NCBI GenBank assembly: GCA_045540115.1
Contig: JAZQGR010000041.1
Location: forward strand, 1-64,000
Direction: 5' to 3'
Source of the DNA: Colimorpha_A sp045540115
Lineage (GTDB): Bacteria > Bacillota > Clostridia > Oscillospirales > CAG-272
DNA length: 64,000 bases
In this document: in pieces, positions 41,687 to 49,781 of the stretch
Layout: every line of letters starts with the position of its first letter
Position numbering within the stretch: position 1 is the stretch's first letter
Translations under genes and position numbers: made by a program
The notes under the pieces: model-generated
Told to the model about the DNA's origin: nothing
Database searches by the model: none
Seen by the model: only the letters and a program-made list of their open reading frames with translations

Positions 41687-43944
41687 TGCTGAGCTACGGT
41701 TGCGGCGACGTATGCTTCAACAGCTACACCGTAGTTGTAGGTCGCAGCAGCCATGTTCTGATATTCGTTGCCGATATCGTAAAGAGCCTTGAGGTATTCG
41801 TTGAAGGTGAATGTCGCGGTTGCGGTATTGCCTTCAGCGTTGGTAACGGTAAGAACGATCTCATCGTTGAAGTTTGCGGGACGGAGGTTCTCGATAACGA
41901 GCTTGCCGTCGGTTACGATAGCCGCGAGATCATCGCCCTTTGAAGCGTACTTGCCTGCGAGGGAGATCGTGTAAGAAAGGTTCTCGGTAGCGTTTACTGC
42001 AATACCGATGTTTGCATAGTCGTTAAGAACTGCATCGAGGGTAAGATTGCCGCCGAAAAGGTTGATGTCGTCATCGTAGGTAGGAGCATCAACGCCGCTG
42101 AAATCGGGAGCGGATACAATTTCGCCGTTTGCAGCCTGTCCGTATGCGGTAATTGCATCGAGAAGAAGCATAAGAGCTTCGTCGTCAGCGTACTGTTCTC
42201 TTGCCTTAGCAATGTAGTTTTCAACTCTTACGTCCTCGTTGATGTCGCAGTAAGAAACCTTGATGTTTCTGTCGATATCACCGGGGGTAAGAGTAATGGA
42301 GTAATAATTTGTTCCTGCGATAGGATCGAGCTGAGTGCCGAGAGCGTCGGTAAAGATTACCTTTGCGTCGGGGTTATTTGCGATCCATTCGGCATTGATA
42401 GTGAGCTTAACTCTGATGGTTATGCCCTTGTTAAGGGTAAGACCGAAGCCTTCGAACTTAGGAAGAATGGTAACCCAGCCGTTCTTGATCTGTGCTTTTC
42501 CGCCGTACTGACCGACGTTACCGTAAACCTGAACTCTGTCGCCAACCTTGAACTGATTTGCCATCTCATCGAAACGGTTTTCGCCTGTAGCATCATAAGT
42601 ACCGTAAACGGTAAATTCGTTGCCGTCCTTGTCAACCAAGGTAACGTTGCCATAAGTAGTATTGGTAATTTCCTTAACAAAGCCGATAAAGTAGTATTTA
42701 CCTTCGGTGTAGCTATCGTGTCCCTGAGCAATACCGAGCTTGGTTATAGTAAGGTAATCAAGAATTGAATCTGCCGCAGGAATAGTTACGTCGCGTTCCT
42801 CGCCACAGATGTCGCAGGATGCATCGAACTCGTTAGCATAGGTGTGCTCGCAGTCCGCAGCTTCAACGTAGATCCAAGAATCTTTCATTTGAGCTTTAAC
42901 GCCATCATACGTACCGATAACGCCGTATAGAGTAATTGTATCGCCAACTACGGGCTTGTCAGCAAGAGCATCATAACGGTTAGCCTTATCCCAGCTATAA
43001 ACACCGTATACATAGAACTCTGTTCCGTTTTCATCTTTGATATAGATATTACCGTACGTGTCATTATCGACCTTAGTAATCTCACCGGTCACATAATATT
43101 TATCGGTAGTATAAGTGTTATTATCATGAGCCAAACCGAGCTTGTTCGCAACCTCAATGGTAATTGTACTATCTGCTTCAGGAAGAGTTACAGCACGAAC
43201 AGCAGAACAGCTGTTGCAGCTTGCATCAAACTCGTTGGTGTACTCATGCTCAAGTGCATCACGAGTACCCGTGGTACAGTTGTTACACTCTGTATCTTCG
43301 CAATTGTCATATATATGTCCGGGAGCGGTACGTTCCTCATTGCAGAGGTTACAGGTTGTATCTTCGCAGCTATCGTAAGTATGTTCACACGCGCCTGCCG
43401 CCTCGAAATATACTGTGATGCTCTGGACAAATGCTCTATCATTAGTGGTGATAGTTACAGTCTTAGTAGCGGCAAACTCAAAGGTCTTTGTTCCCCAAGT
43501 GCCACTGTTAGGAGCGACTACTGCAGAGCATTCGTTAACCTTGATTGTATCAGTCTTGCCATCGCCCCAAGCGTAGCAAACAATGTCAACTTTGACAACG
43601 TTGGTGTCGAACGTGAGCGCGAGAACGCCGTCTCCTCCGCTCTTACCGAACTTAAGAAATCCTGCAGTACTAGACCATTTTCCTCCAGAGCCGTTACCGT
43701 CGTAAATGTTGGTAGCGGTAGCTGCAGTAACATGGCTAGTGCCAGTAGGTCCGCACTTGTTAAGTGTAGATACTAAAGTTGAGCCACTATTTAGCTTAGA
43801 ACCCTTGCCTGTTAAGGAAGTAAAGCTGTAGGTAACAGATGTCTCAGCCGCCTTTGTGCTGATTGCGATGGCAGGAATCATGGAAAGCACCATGATCGTG
43901 CCGAGGAGAAGTGCTGTCAATTTCTTGAAAAAACTGTTTTTCAT
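41683..43944 (-). CDS. Secreted OB-fold and Cys-rich surface protein
   Basis: 753 residues from ATG 43944 (GGAG 8 bases upstream; a TTG two codons earlier is less likely). The signal peptide is cut near residue 34. In order: a beta-sandwich (about 38-182), Cys-rich repeats of the C-x-H-x-Y...C-x-x-C type (about 185-250 and 365-385), two OB-like modules (about 255-362 and 386-494), and a C-terminal helical/beta region (about 500-753) ending in a repetitive Ala/Tyr/Val tail. The OB modules match that of the lipoprotein at 1250-2473, including the LPEADST lead-in. No LPXTG or transmembrane anchor is seen. Probably a nucleic-acid- or glycan-binding surface protein; no catalytic site is apparent. 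Confidence 0.7.
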   Translation of the reverse strand: MKNSFFKKLTALLLGTIMVLSMIPAIAISTKAAETSVTYSFTSLTGKGSKLNSGSTLVSTLNKCGPTGTSHVTAATATNIYDGNGSGGKWSSTAGFLKFGKSGGDGVLALTFDTNVVKVDIVCYAWGDGKTDTIKVNECSAVVAPNSGTWGTKTFEFAATKTVTITTNDRAFVQSITVYFEAAGACEHTYDSCEDTTCNLCNEERTAPGHIYDNCEDTECNNCTTGTRDALEHEYTNEFDASCNSCSAVRAVTLPEADSTITIEVANKLGLAHDNNTYTTDKYYVTGEITKVDNDTYGNIYIKDENGTEFYVYGVYSWDKANRYDALADKPVVGDTITLYGVIGTYDGVKAQMKDSWIYVEAADCEHTYANEFDASCDICGEERDVTIPAADSILDYLTITKLGIAQGHDSYTEGKYYFIGFVKEITNTTYGNVTLVDKDGNEFTVYGTYDATGENRFDEMANQFKVGDRVQVYGNVGQYGGKAQIKNGWVTILPKFEGFGLTLNKGITIRVKLTINAEWIANNPDAKVIFTDALGTQLDPIAGTNYYSITLTPGDIDRNIKVSYCDINEDVRVENYIAKAREQYADDEALMLLLDAITAYGQAANGEIVSAPDFSGVDAPTYDDDINLFGGNLTLDAVLNDYANIGIAVNATENLSYTISLAGKYASKGDDLAAIVTDGKLVIENLRPANFNDEIVLTVTNAEGNTATATFTFNEYLKALYDIGNEYQNMAAATYNYGVAVEAYVAATVAQQ

Positions 43945-43978
43945 TGCCAATACTCCACTTTCTTTTTTCTTTGATTTT

Positions 43979-44041
43979 CGTCGATTATCGACGTATATAA
44001 ATAGTTATCCTAATTGTATCACTTCTGTCGCTTTTTGTCAA
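43979..44041 (-). promoter_or_regulatory. Promoter and perfect palindrome upstream of the OB-fold surface protein
   Basis: Minus strand TTGACA, 17 bases, TACAAT (44013-44041). The leader holds a perfect palindrome CGTCGAT-T-ATCGACG (43979-43993) between the -10 box and the gene, a candidate operator. Confidence 0.6.
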
Positions 44042-44080
44042 CATATTTATATAATAATATAATATTTATTTGCCTTATTC

Positions 44081-44109
44081 TTGACAAGCCTCGAAAAGTG
44101 TGTTATATT
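44081..44109 (+). promoter_or_regulatory. Promoter of SGNH hydrolase gene
   Basis: TTGACA, 17 bases, TATATT, 34 bases before the ATG. Confidence 0.75.
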
Positions 44110-44142
44110 CGTCTTAAATCAAGGCAAAAGGAGACCATAATT

Positions 44143-44796
44143 ATGCCTATTAAAGTCGGTTTACAGTATATTGATATCTGGAAGGAATCGATGGAGGAAG
44201 CTATCTGCGAGTACGAAAAGGAGCCCATCAAAAAGGGACAGATCGTATTCTACGGTCCGTCGTACTATACCCGCTGGTCGACAAAGTGGGGCAATAAGCC
44301 CTTATGTGAATCGGTTCTCGGAAAAAGCGGTGCGCAATGCTGCATCAACCGCGGATTCGGCTCGAGCTGCCCTGAGCATCAGCTTTACTACTACCCTCGC
44401 ATGATCCGTCCCCTTGAGCCGAAGGCTCTCGTTTACGGAAGCTTCGGAAATTCCGAGTCGTTCGGATACACGCTTGAGGAGGCTTGGGAGCTTGCTCAGA
44501 GAGTTATCGTTTACACCCTTACAGACTTTCCCGAGGCTGAGGTCTATATAGTCAGCGCCAAGAGAAGCCGCGATATTACCGAGAAGCGTATAGAACAATG
44601 CCGCGAGTACAATTCTTGGCTTAAGGAATTTGCAGAAAAAACGCCGAGATGCCATTATCTCGACGTGTTCGACTATGAGCCTATGACCGGAAACGATATC
44701 TATATCGAGGACGGTATTCACTTTAACGAAAAGGGCTACAAGGCGTTCGAAGCTTTCTTCAACGAAGCCCTCAAGGAAGAGCTCGCAAAATACTGA
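44143..44796 (+). CDS. SGNH/GDSL-type hydrolase
   Basis: 217 residues from ATG 44143 (AAAGGAG upstream). Block I is FYGPSYY with Ser40 in place of the usual GDS context. NRGFGSS follows, then YGSFGNSESF with Asn103, and block V DGIHFNEKGY with Asp190 and His193. No signal peptide, so cytoplasmic. Family members are esterases, often removing acetyl groups from sugars. Convergent with the glycosidase-like gene behind a shared terminator. Confidence 0.75.
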   Translation: MPIKVGLQYIDIWKESMEEAICEYEKEPIKKGQIVFYGPSYYTRWSTKWGNKPLCESVLGKSGAQCCINRGFGSSCPEHQLYYYPRMIRPLEPKALVYGSFGNSESFGYTLEEAWELAQRVIVYTLTDFPEAEVYIVSAKRSRDITEKRIEQCREYNSWLKEFAEKTPRCHYLDVFDYEPMTGNDIYIEDGIHFNEKGYKAFEAFFNEALKEELAKY

Positions 44797-44804
44797 TATT
44801 GAGA

Positions 44805-44840
44805 CAAAAATTCCTCCGCAGATGCGGAGGAATTTTTTTA
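44805..44840. terminator. Bidirectional terminator
   Basis: AAAATTCCTCCGCA/TGCGGAGGAATTTT with T runs in both directions, between convergent genes. Confidence 0.85.
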
Positions 44841-44841
44841 G

Positions 44842-45987
44842 TTATTCAAGTGTGATAAAGCAGGGATCTGCGCCGTTAAGCGTTACGGTGTATTCACCGT
44901 TATCCGAAGCAAGCTCGGTGGTGTTATCTGCTGTGTAAAGCGTTACCTTGCCGTTTGCCTTGATCTTAAGGGTGTATTCCGATGTGGAATCATATTCGTA
45001 GGGAGAAACGAAAATAGCTTCCTTTTCGCCGTTAACAAACTTACCGATAAGTGCTTCCTTCGAAACGTTTACACTCTCGAATGCGCCGTGAGCGGCTTCG
45101 GTAGCCTTTACGGTATCTGCCCAGCTGTACTTGATGTATTCCTTCGAGAGAGCGATCATCTTGTGATTGATCTTCTTCATCTTTTCGTACTGCTCGGTCT
45201 TGTTTCCGTCGGCATCAAGCACGTTATGGTTCCACCAGCCCTTGGAATAGCAAGCCCACGATACTGCGCCCGCACCATGTGCCATTGCGCTGAACGCCTG
45301 GAAAGCAAGCTCGTCCTCGGTAACGTAATGCTCGGGATCGAGGGAGTTTACCTGTCCGATATAGAAAAGCTTCTTGCCGTTGTCGCGGCAGTAGATCGCA
45401 GCAGTTCTGATGTCGGAGATAAGACGCTCGGGGCTTGAGGTAAGGTAGTAGTGGTCGAAGCTGAGGTACGGAAGGTCGATATTCTTTGCATAAGCATCAA
45501 CATATTCCTGATAGGTCGGAACGCCGAGCTCCTTTACGGTCTGCTCGGGACTGTTTGATGCGAGCATAGCGTAAGAAGGATAAATATTGAGATAGGGGAA
45601 CTTGCTCGGAGCGAGCTCCTTCATGAGGTTAAGCATCTGTCCGTAATAGGGGAAATCAAGGCTCGACGGCTCGTCGCCTGCATCAAAACCAACTACTGCG
45701 GGATGATCGACGAACGCATTTATGCCGTTTATATACGCTTCTCTCTTATTCTTTTCGCACATGGTTCCGGCATTATCACCGTGACCGCCGAACCAGCCGG
45801 GTACGATGCCCGATACAACTGCGGACACGCCGTATTTATGGAAAAGATCGAGCATCTCTCTGTCGTTATCGATGCAGAACACTACGTCGATTCCGCTTTC
45901 GCTGAGATCCTTTACGCCCTCTTCGGTTCTTGCGTTTTTCTGAAAATAGTAGGTTCCGATGTGGAATTTCTCAAAAAAGCTTTTCAT
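44842..45987 (-). CDS. TIM-barrel glycoside hydrolase-like protein
   Basis: 381 residues from ATG 45987 (GGAG upstream). The barrel motifs include FHIGTYYFQ, GIDVVFCIDND, HPAVVGFDAGDEPS (an acidic pair at the expected acid/base strand), YLSFDHYYL and AGAVSWACYSKGWW. The last 80 residues form a beta-sandwich. There is no signal peptide. The overall look recalls glycosidases of GH35/GH42-type clans, but I cannot assign a family or substrate. It stands alone, downstream of no sugar genes. Confidence 0.6.
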   Translation of the reverse strand: MKSFFEKFHIGTYYFQKNARTEEGVKDLSESGIDVVFCIDNDREMLDLFHKYGVSAVVSGIVPGWFGGHGDNAGTMCEKNKREAYINGINAFVDHPAVVGFDAGDEPSSLDFPYYGQMLNLMKELAPSKFPYLNIYPSYAMLASNSPEQTVKELGVPTYQEYVDAYAKNIDLPYLSFDHYYLTSSPERLISDIRTAAIYCRDNGKKLFYIGQVNSLDPEHYVTEDELAFQAFSAMAHGAGAVSWACYSKGWWNHNVLDADGNKTEQYEKMKKINHKMIALSKEYIKYSWADTVKATEAAHGAFESVNVSKEALIGKFVNGEKEAIFVSPYEYDSTSEYTLKIKANGKVTLYTADNTTELASDNGEYTVTLNGADPCFITLE

Positions 45988-46065
45988 AATATTCTCCTTT
46001 ATTCGCGCGCTGCGCTGTTCTGCCGTTATTATAACATCTAAAAACGGTTTAGGCAAGGATTTAAT

Positions 46066-46101
46066 GAAAAAAAGTGCCGAAAAAAAATATCGGCACCTTT
46101 T
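46066..46101 (-). terminator. Terminator of PadR-DUF1700-DUF4097 operon
   Basis: Minus strand GTGCCGA, T-rich loop, TCGGCAC, then seven T, just after the DUF4097 stop. Confidence 0.8.
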
Positions 46102-46104
46102 TAT

Positions 46105-47067
46105 TTATTTGATTTTGATTTTTATATCGCCCGTATCAGTCGTGATCTCGCATTTACCGCCCTTTGTCGTTTTCGGCACATCGATATCGCCCGTGTCGGT
46201 CCTTGCGATGAATATCTTTTCGGAAAGGAGAGTGCCTTTGACGTCTCCCGTATCGGTCTTTATGTATATTTCTTCCGCATCGCAGGAGTCAAGCCTGACA
46301 TCTCCCGTGTCGGTCTTGATGCTGTATTTCTCCGACGCAATTACGCTTTTCAGCACTACGTCGCCCGTATCGCCGTTTATTGTCAGATTCTTACAGTTAA
46401 CGCTTGTAAAGACCGCATCGCCCGTTGACATCTTTGCCTTGAGATCTCCAATGCACAATACCTTAGAAAGCTTGATGTTTCCCGTCGAGGTCGTTATATT
46501 GATACTGCCCGCAGTTATATCATCCAAGCGAACGTTGCCCGTCGTCGCCTTGATCTTAAGTTCTCCGTTTGCAGAGGCGTAGCATTTTACGTCACCCGTC
46601 GAGACCTTGACCAAAACGTCTTTAAAGGTAATACCGCTTGATATCTTCACGTCGCTCGTGTCTGACTCAATATTAAGTGACGCATACGCTTCTTCGGGAA
46701 GATAAACGGTAATCCTTGGCTGCTTGAAGTTGATCCCCATAAACGCCATCCATCGGAAGCCGCCCTTACGCTTGATCGTAAGAGTACCGTCAACGATCTC
46801 AACCGTATGATTGTCATCCTCGATCAGATATGTCTCCACCTTGATCTTTCCGTCGGAGGATTTCGATATGACTATATCTGCGGTATTCGATATGACCGAT
46901 ACATTTTCGACGCTTTCGTCAAAAACGTAGCTGTTGCTTTCGTATTTTACAGTTGTCAGCTTCGTGAAGTCCCATCCGTGAGCCGCCATTGCGGAGGTAA
47001 AGATAATGCCTCCGAGCAGAATGAGTGCCGTCGCAACTATCAAAGAAAGCTTCATTTTCTTATTCAT
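46105..47067 (-). CDS. DUF4097-family beta-repeat protein
   Basis: 320 residues. One N-terminal membrane helix (about 8-30) anchors an extracytoplasmic region of parallel beta-repeats. In these, (S/D)TGDV or DTGDI recurs about every 18-22 residues, more than eight times from residue 105 to the end, as in a beta-helix. Such DUF4097/DUF4098 proteins are labelled putative adhesins and usually follow DUF1700 genes in Gram-positives. They are thought to act in envelope stress. It starts on the stop codon of the DUF1700 gene (TAATG). Confidence 0.85.
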   Translation of the reverse strand: MNKKMKLSLIVATALILLGGIIFTSAMAAHGWDFTKLTTVKYESNSYVFDESVENVSVISNTADIVISKSSDGKIKVETYLIEDDNHTVEIVDGTLTIKRKGGFRWMAFMGINFKQPRITVYLPEEAYASLNIESDTSDVKISSGITFKDVLVKVSTGDVKCYASANGELKIKATTGNVRLDDITAGSINITTSTGNIKLSKVLCIGDLKAKMSTGDAVFTSVNCKNLTINGDTGDVVLKSVIASEKYSIKTDTGDVRLDSCDAEEIYIKTDTGDVKGTLLSEKIFIARTDTGDIDVPKTTKGGKCEITTDTGDIKIKIK

Positions 47068-47675
47068 TACGCCACCTCCATTTTAGAGAAAAGACCAATA
47101 AAACGCTTAAAGATCCACACGGTAAGCCTTATCATAAGCTTTGACAGCTTAAGACATCCGTAGAATGCAAATACGGTAAGTCCCGCACAAACAAGCGAAA
47201 AGCCGCTGATCGCGATTCCTGTTATTACCTGAGCGGAGAACATCTGAACCATCCCAAGCACAAGCAAATAAGGAGAAGTAACGGCAAGCGCGACGAAACA
47301 CGCCCAGAGCGATATCATTATCGCCCACGCAGATATGTAAAGAGAAAGTCCGACGACAAATGCCGCACAAACAAGCGGAACCCAAACGGGTATGCCCAGT
47401 ATCAGGAGCGCTATTTCCCAACCCGCGAGCTTTCTTTTCTGCTTCAGCTCGGGCTTATGCTCCGTTTCCGCCTTCATCTGCGCCGATTCCGACATTATTC
47501 CCTTCGCAATCTCATCGATATCGCCTATCGCCGCGACCGCTTCCTCCTCGGTCAGTCCCTCCTCCATTCGGTCGTCAATCATTTCACTGTAAAAAACCAA
47601 TCGCTCCTCGATCTCGCTTTCGGGAAGCCCGGAAAGCTTTTTATCGAGCGCAAGCATAAACTGTATCTTTGTCAT
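47067..47675 (-). CDS. DUF1700/HAAS-domain membrane protein
   Basis: 202 residues. The soluble N-terminal helical domain has the signature LSGLPESEIEERLVFYSEMIDDRMEEGLTEEEAVAAIGD, followed by membrane helices between about 85 and 180. These proteins pair with PadR repressors and DUF4097 products. AGGAGG precedes ATG and the PadR gene ends four bases upstream. Probably a membrane sensor or assembly factor. Confidence 0.85.
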   Translation of the reverse strand: MTKIQFMLALDKKLSGLPESEIEERLVFYSEMIDDRMEEGLTEEEAVAAIGDIDEIAKGIMSESAQMKAETEHKPELKQKRKLAGWEIALLILGIPVWVPLVCAAFVVGLSLYISAWAIMISLWACFVALAVTSPYLLVLGMVQMFSAQVITGIAISGFSLVCAGLTVFAFYGCLKLSKLMIRLTVWIFKRFIGLFSKMEVA

Positions 47676-47679
47676 CGCG

Positions 47680-47988
47680 TCATTCCTCCTTCGCTACGAA
47701 ATTATAAATCGAAACCATTTCTTTCCATTCGGTTTTAAATTCTTCAATTCTCTTTCGCCCGTTATCAGTTATCCTGTAATACTTTCGCAGACGCCCTCCG
47801 TGCTCTGCCGACCATACCGTCAGCATATTCGCACCCTCAAGGCGCTTCAGGATCGTATAAAGAGTAGATTCCGAAAGCTCGATATAAGGCTTCATATCCT
47901 TTATTATCTTGTATCCGTATGAATCCTCGTTCTTTATAGCCGCAAGCACGCATACGTCAAGCAATCCTCTTTTTAACTGAATATCCAT
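47680..47988 (-). CDS. PadR family transcriptional regulator
   Basis: 102 residues with the PadR winged-helix: LKRGLLDVCVLAAIKNEDSYGYKIIKDM, STLYTILKRLEGANML and GRLRKYYRITDNGRKRIEEF. Short class without a long C-terminal helix. It likely represses its own operon through the AT-rich region over the promoter at 48013-48041. Confidence 0.93.
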   Translation of the reverse strand: MDIQLKRGLLDVCVLAAIKNEDSYGYKIIKDMKPYIELSESTLYTILKRLEGANMLTVWSAEHGGRLRKYYRITDNGRKRIEEFKTEWKEMVSIYNFVAKEE

Positions 47989-48012
47989 ATCATACCTCCC
48001 ATTACATAATAC

Positions 48013-48041
48013 ATCATATCACGAGGTATCGTGCTTGTCAA
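48013..48041 (-). promoter_or_regulatory. Promoter of PadR operon with CACGATACCTCGTG dyad
   Basis: Minus strand TTGACA, 17 bases, TATGAT. The spacer contains a dyad CACGA-N4-TCGTG, a candidate autoregulatory operator. Confidence 0.65.
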
Positions 48042-48119
48042 GAGTTTTTCGAAAAAAATTATTGCAGGATCGCGATTTTTGTATTATAATGGTGAAGAAA
48101 TCTTTTCAGGAGAACGAAC

Positions 48120-49565
48120 ATGAATCTGCCCGAAGCCTTCTGCGCGCGAATGAAAATGATGCTTGGCGATGAATACGATGCTTTTCTGTCATCCTATGAC
48201 CGACCGAGCACTCCGTCTCTGCGCCTGAATCCTTTGAAAAAGAATAATATTTCACCGCGCGAGCTTTCGGAGATGCCCTGCATCGGCGACCGTGTTCCGT
48301 GGGCGGAGAACGGCTATTATTACGATACCGAGAGCGAAGCGCGCCCCGGTAAGCATCCGTATCACGAAAGCGGCGCTTACTATATTCAAGAGGCAAGCGC
48401 AATGCTCCCCGCTTCCCTTTTCCCGCCGTCCGAAAACGACAAGGTTCTCGATCTCTGCGCCGCACCGGGAGGAAAAAGCACTCAGCTTGCGGCGGCATTG
48501 AACGGCAAAGGCTTGCTTGTATCAAACGAAATACATCCGCAAAGGGCGGCGATACTTTCTCAGAACGTTGAGAGAATTGGGATCGCAAATGCCGTAGTTA
48601 CAAATCACGCACCAAGGGAGCTTGTACCGCATTTTCCATGCTTTTTCGACAAGATCGTAGTTGATGCTCCCTGCTCGGGCGAGGGAATGTTCCGCAAGGA
48701 GGAGCAGGCGATTTCGATGTGGAGCCAAGAGAATATCGACCTCTGCGCCGAGCGGCAGAAGGAGATCCTTGAAGCCGCCGCAGAAATGCTGAAGCCCGAC
48801 GGATATCTCACCTATTCGACCTGCACCTTCGCGCCCGACGAAAACGAGGGCGTCATACTTCATTTTCTCCGCAAGCATCCCGAATTTGAGGTCGTTCTGC
48901 CGAAAAATCAAGCTGTGCTTGATTGCATAACAAATGGACTTATCGACCGCGGCGATCCTTCTTGGGCAGACAGTGGCGAGAAATATGCCAATCAGATAAG
49001 AAACACTCTCCGCATCTTCCCGCATCATGCCGATGGTGAAGGACATTTTGCGGCGCTGCTTCACAAGTCGGAGAGCGCACCGACCTTTAGCGCAAAGGAG
49101 CGCAAAAACGATAAGAAAAAGCAAAAAGATAAGGGCGGACGCCCTCAAACGACTCCCGAGAGCGCATATAAGCTTTTTATTGATTTCATAAAGAAAATTA
49201 CCGACGAGGAGCTGAGCGGTGTTCCCTGCCTTTTCGGTGAACAGCTCTATCTTTGCCCCGACGATCTGCCGTCACCGCGCGAAGGGCTTCGTACACTTCG
49301 CCACGGCTTGCATCTCGGAACGGTCATAAACGGCAACCGCTTTGAGCCGTCGCACGCATTGGCGCTCGCGCTTGATCCGTCAAAGACAAAAAAGACCTTT
49401 TCGATCAGTCTCGACTCGGCTTTTTCTTATCTTCGCGGCGAGGTGCTTCCCTGCGAAGGCGAAAAGGGCTGGCATATTGTTACTCACGATTCCTTCCCTC
49501 TCGGCTGGGGAAAGGCAAGCGACGGAATGATGAAAAACCATTACCCGAAGGGGTTAAGAAAGTAA
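48120..49565 (+). CDS. rsmF: RsmB/RsmF-family rRNA (cytosine-C5)-methyltransferase
   Basis: 481 residues. SAM-binding LDLCAAPGGKSTQLAA, catalytic VVDAPCSGEGMFRKEE and TYSTCTFAPDENEGV are canonical NOL1/NOP2/Sun motifs. The C-terminal third, after a Lys-rich linker (about 325-345), is the RNA-binding extension of RsmF-type enzymes. It methylates cytosines of 16S rRNA. AGGAG before ATG. Confidence 0.92.
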   Translation: MNLPEAFCARMKMMLGDEYDAFLSSYDRPSTPSLRLNPLKKNNISPRELSEMPCIGDRVPWAENGYYYDTESEARPGKHPYHESGAYYIQEASAMLPASLFPPSENDKVLDLCAAPGGKSTQLAAALNGKGLLVSNEIHPQRAAILSQNVERIGIANAVVTNHAPRELVPHFPCFFDKIVVDAPCSGEGMFRKEEQAISMWSQENIDLCAERQKEILEAAAEMLKPDGYLTYSTCTFAPDENEGVILHFLRKHPEFEVVLPKNQAVLDCITNGLIDRGDPSWADSGEKYANQIRNTLRIFPHHADGEGHFAALLHKSESAPTFSAKERKNDKKKQKDKGGRPQTTPESAYKLFIDFIKKITDEELSGVPCLFGEQLYLCPDDLPSPREGLRTLRHGLHLGTVINGNRFEPSHALALALDPSKTKKTFSISLDSAFSYLRGEVLPCEGEKGWHIVTHDSFPLGWGKASDGMMKNHYPKGLRK

Positions 49566-49568
49566 AAA

Positions 49569-49602
49569 AAGAACGCGGAAGATTCCGCGTTCTTTTCATT
49601 TG
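49569..49602 (+). terminator. Terminator after rsmF
   Basis: GAACGCGGAA, GATT, CCGCGTTC followed by TTTTCATT. Confidence 0.8.
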
Positions 49603-49660
49603 TCAGATCCCAAACGATGCTATACATCGTTTGATCCTCGCTATGCTCGGATTTCGACTG

Positions 49661-49764
49661 CGCCCCGCCGTGTCATTCTGAGCGAAACAAAGTGAAGCCG
49701 AACGGCATAGCCGCGCCGAGCGTAGCGAGGCGGAATCTCGGCGGGGCTTCGCTCAGGATGACGA
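49661..49764. repeat. REP-like palindrome (GTCATTCTGAGCG type)
   Basis: GTCATTCTGAGCGAA and TTCGCTCAGGATGAC are inverted ends of a 100-base GC-rich element with an inner GCCGCGCC/GGCG-rich stem and CCCCGCCG/CGGCGGGG pairing. It lies between rsmF and the endonuclease gene. Elements with these ends are found dispersed in many genomes. Confidence 0.7.
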
Positions 49765-49781
49765 GCGAAAGTTCTTGTTAA

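Noticed and set aside
41448..41792. Plus-strand frame rich in Val/Ser
   Set aside because: Reverse complement of the Thr-rich linker and the end of the secreted protein gene; low-complexity shadow.
46105..46700. CRISPR-like regular repeats
   Set aside because: The periodicity comes from the STGDV/DTGDI protein repeat in a coding frame, not from identical DNA repeats with spacers.
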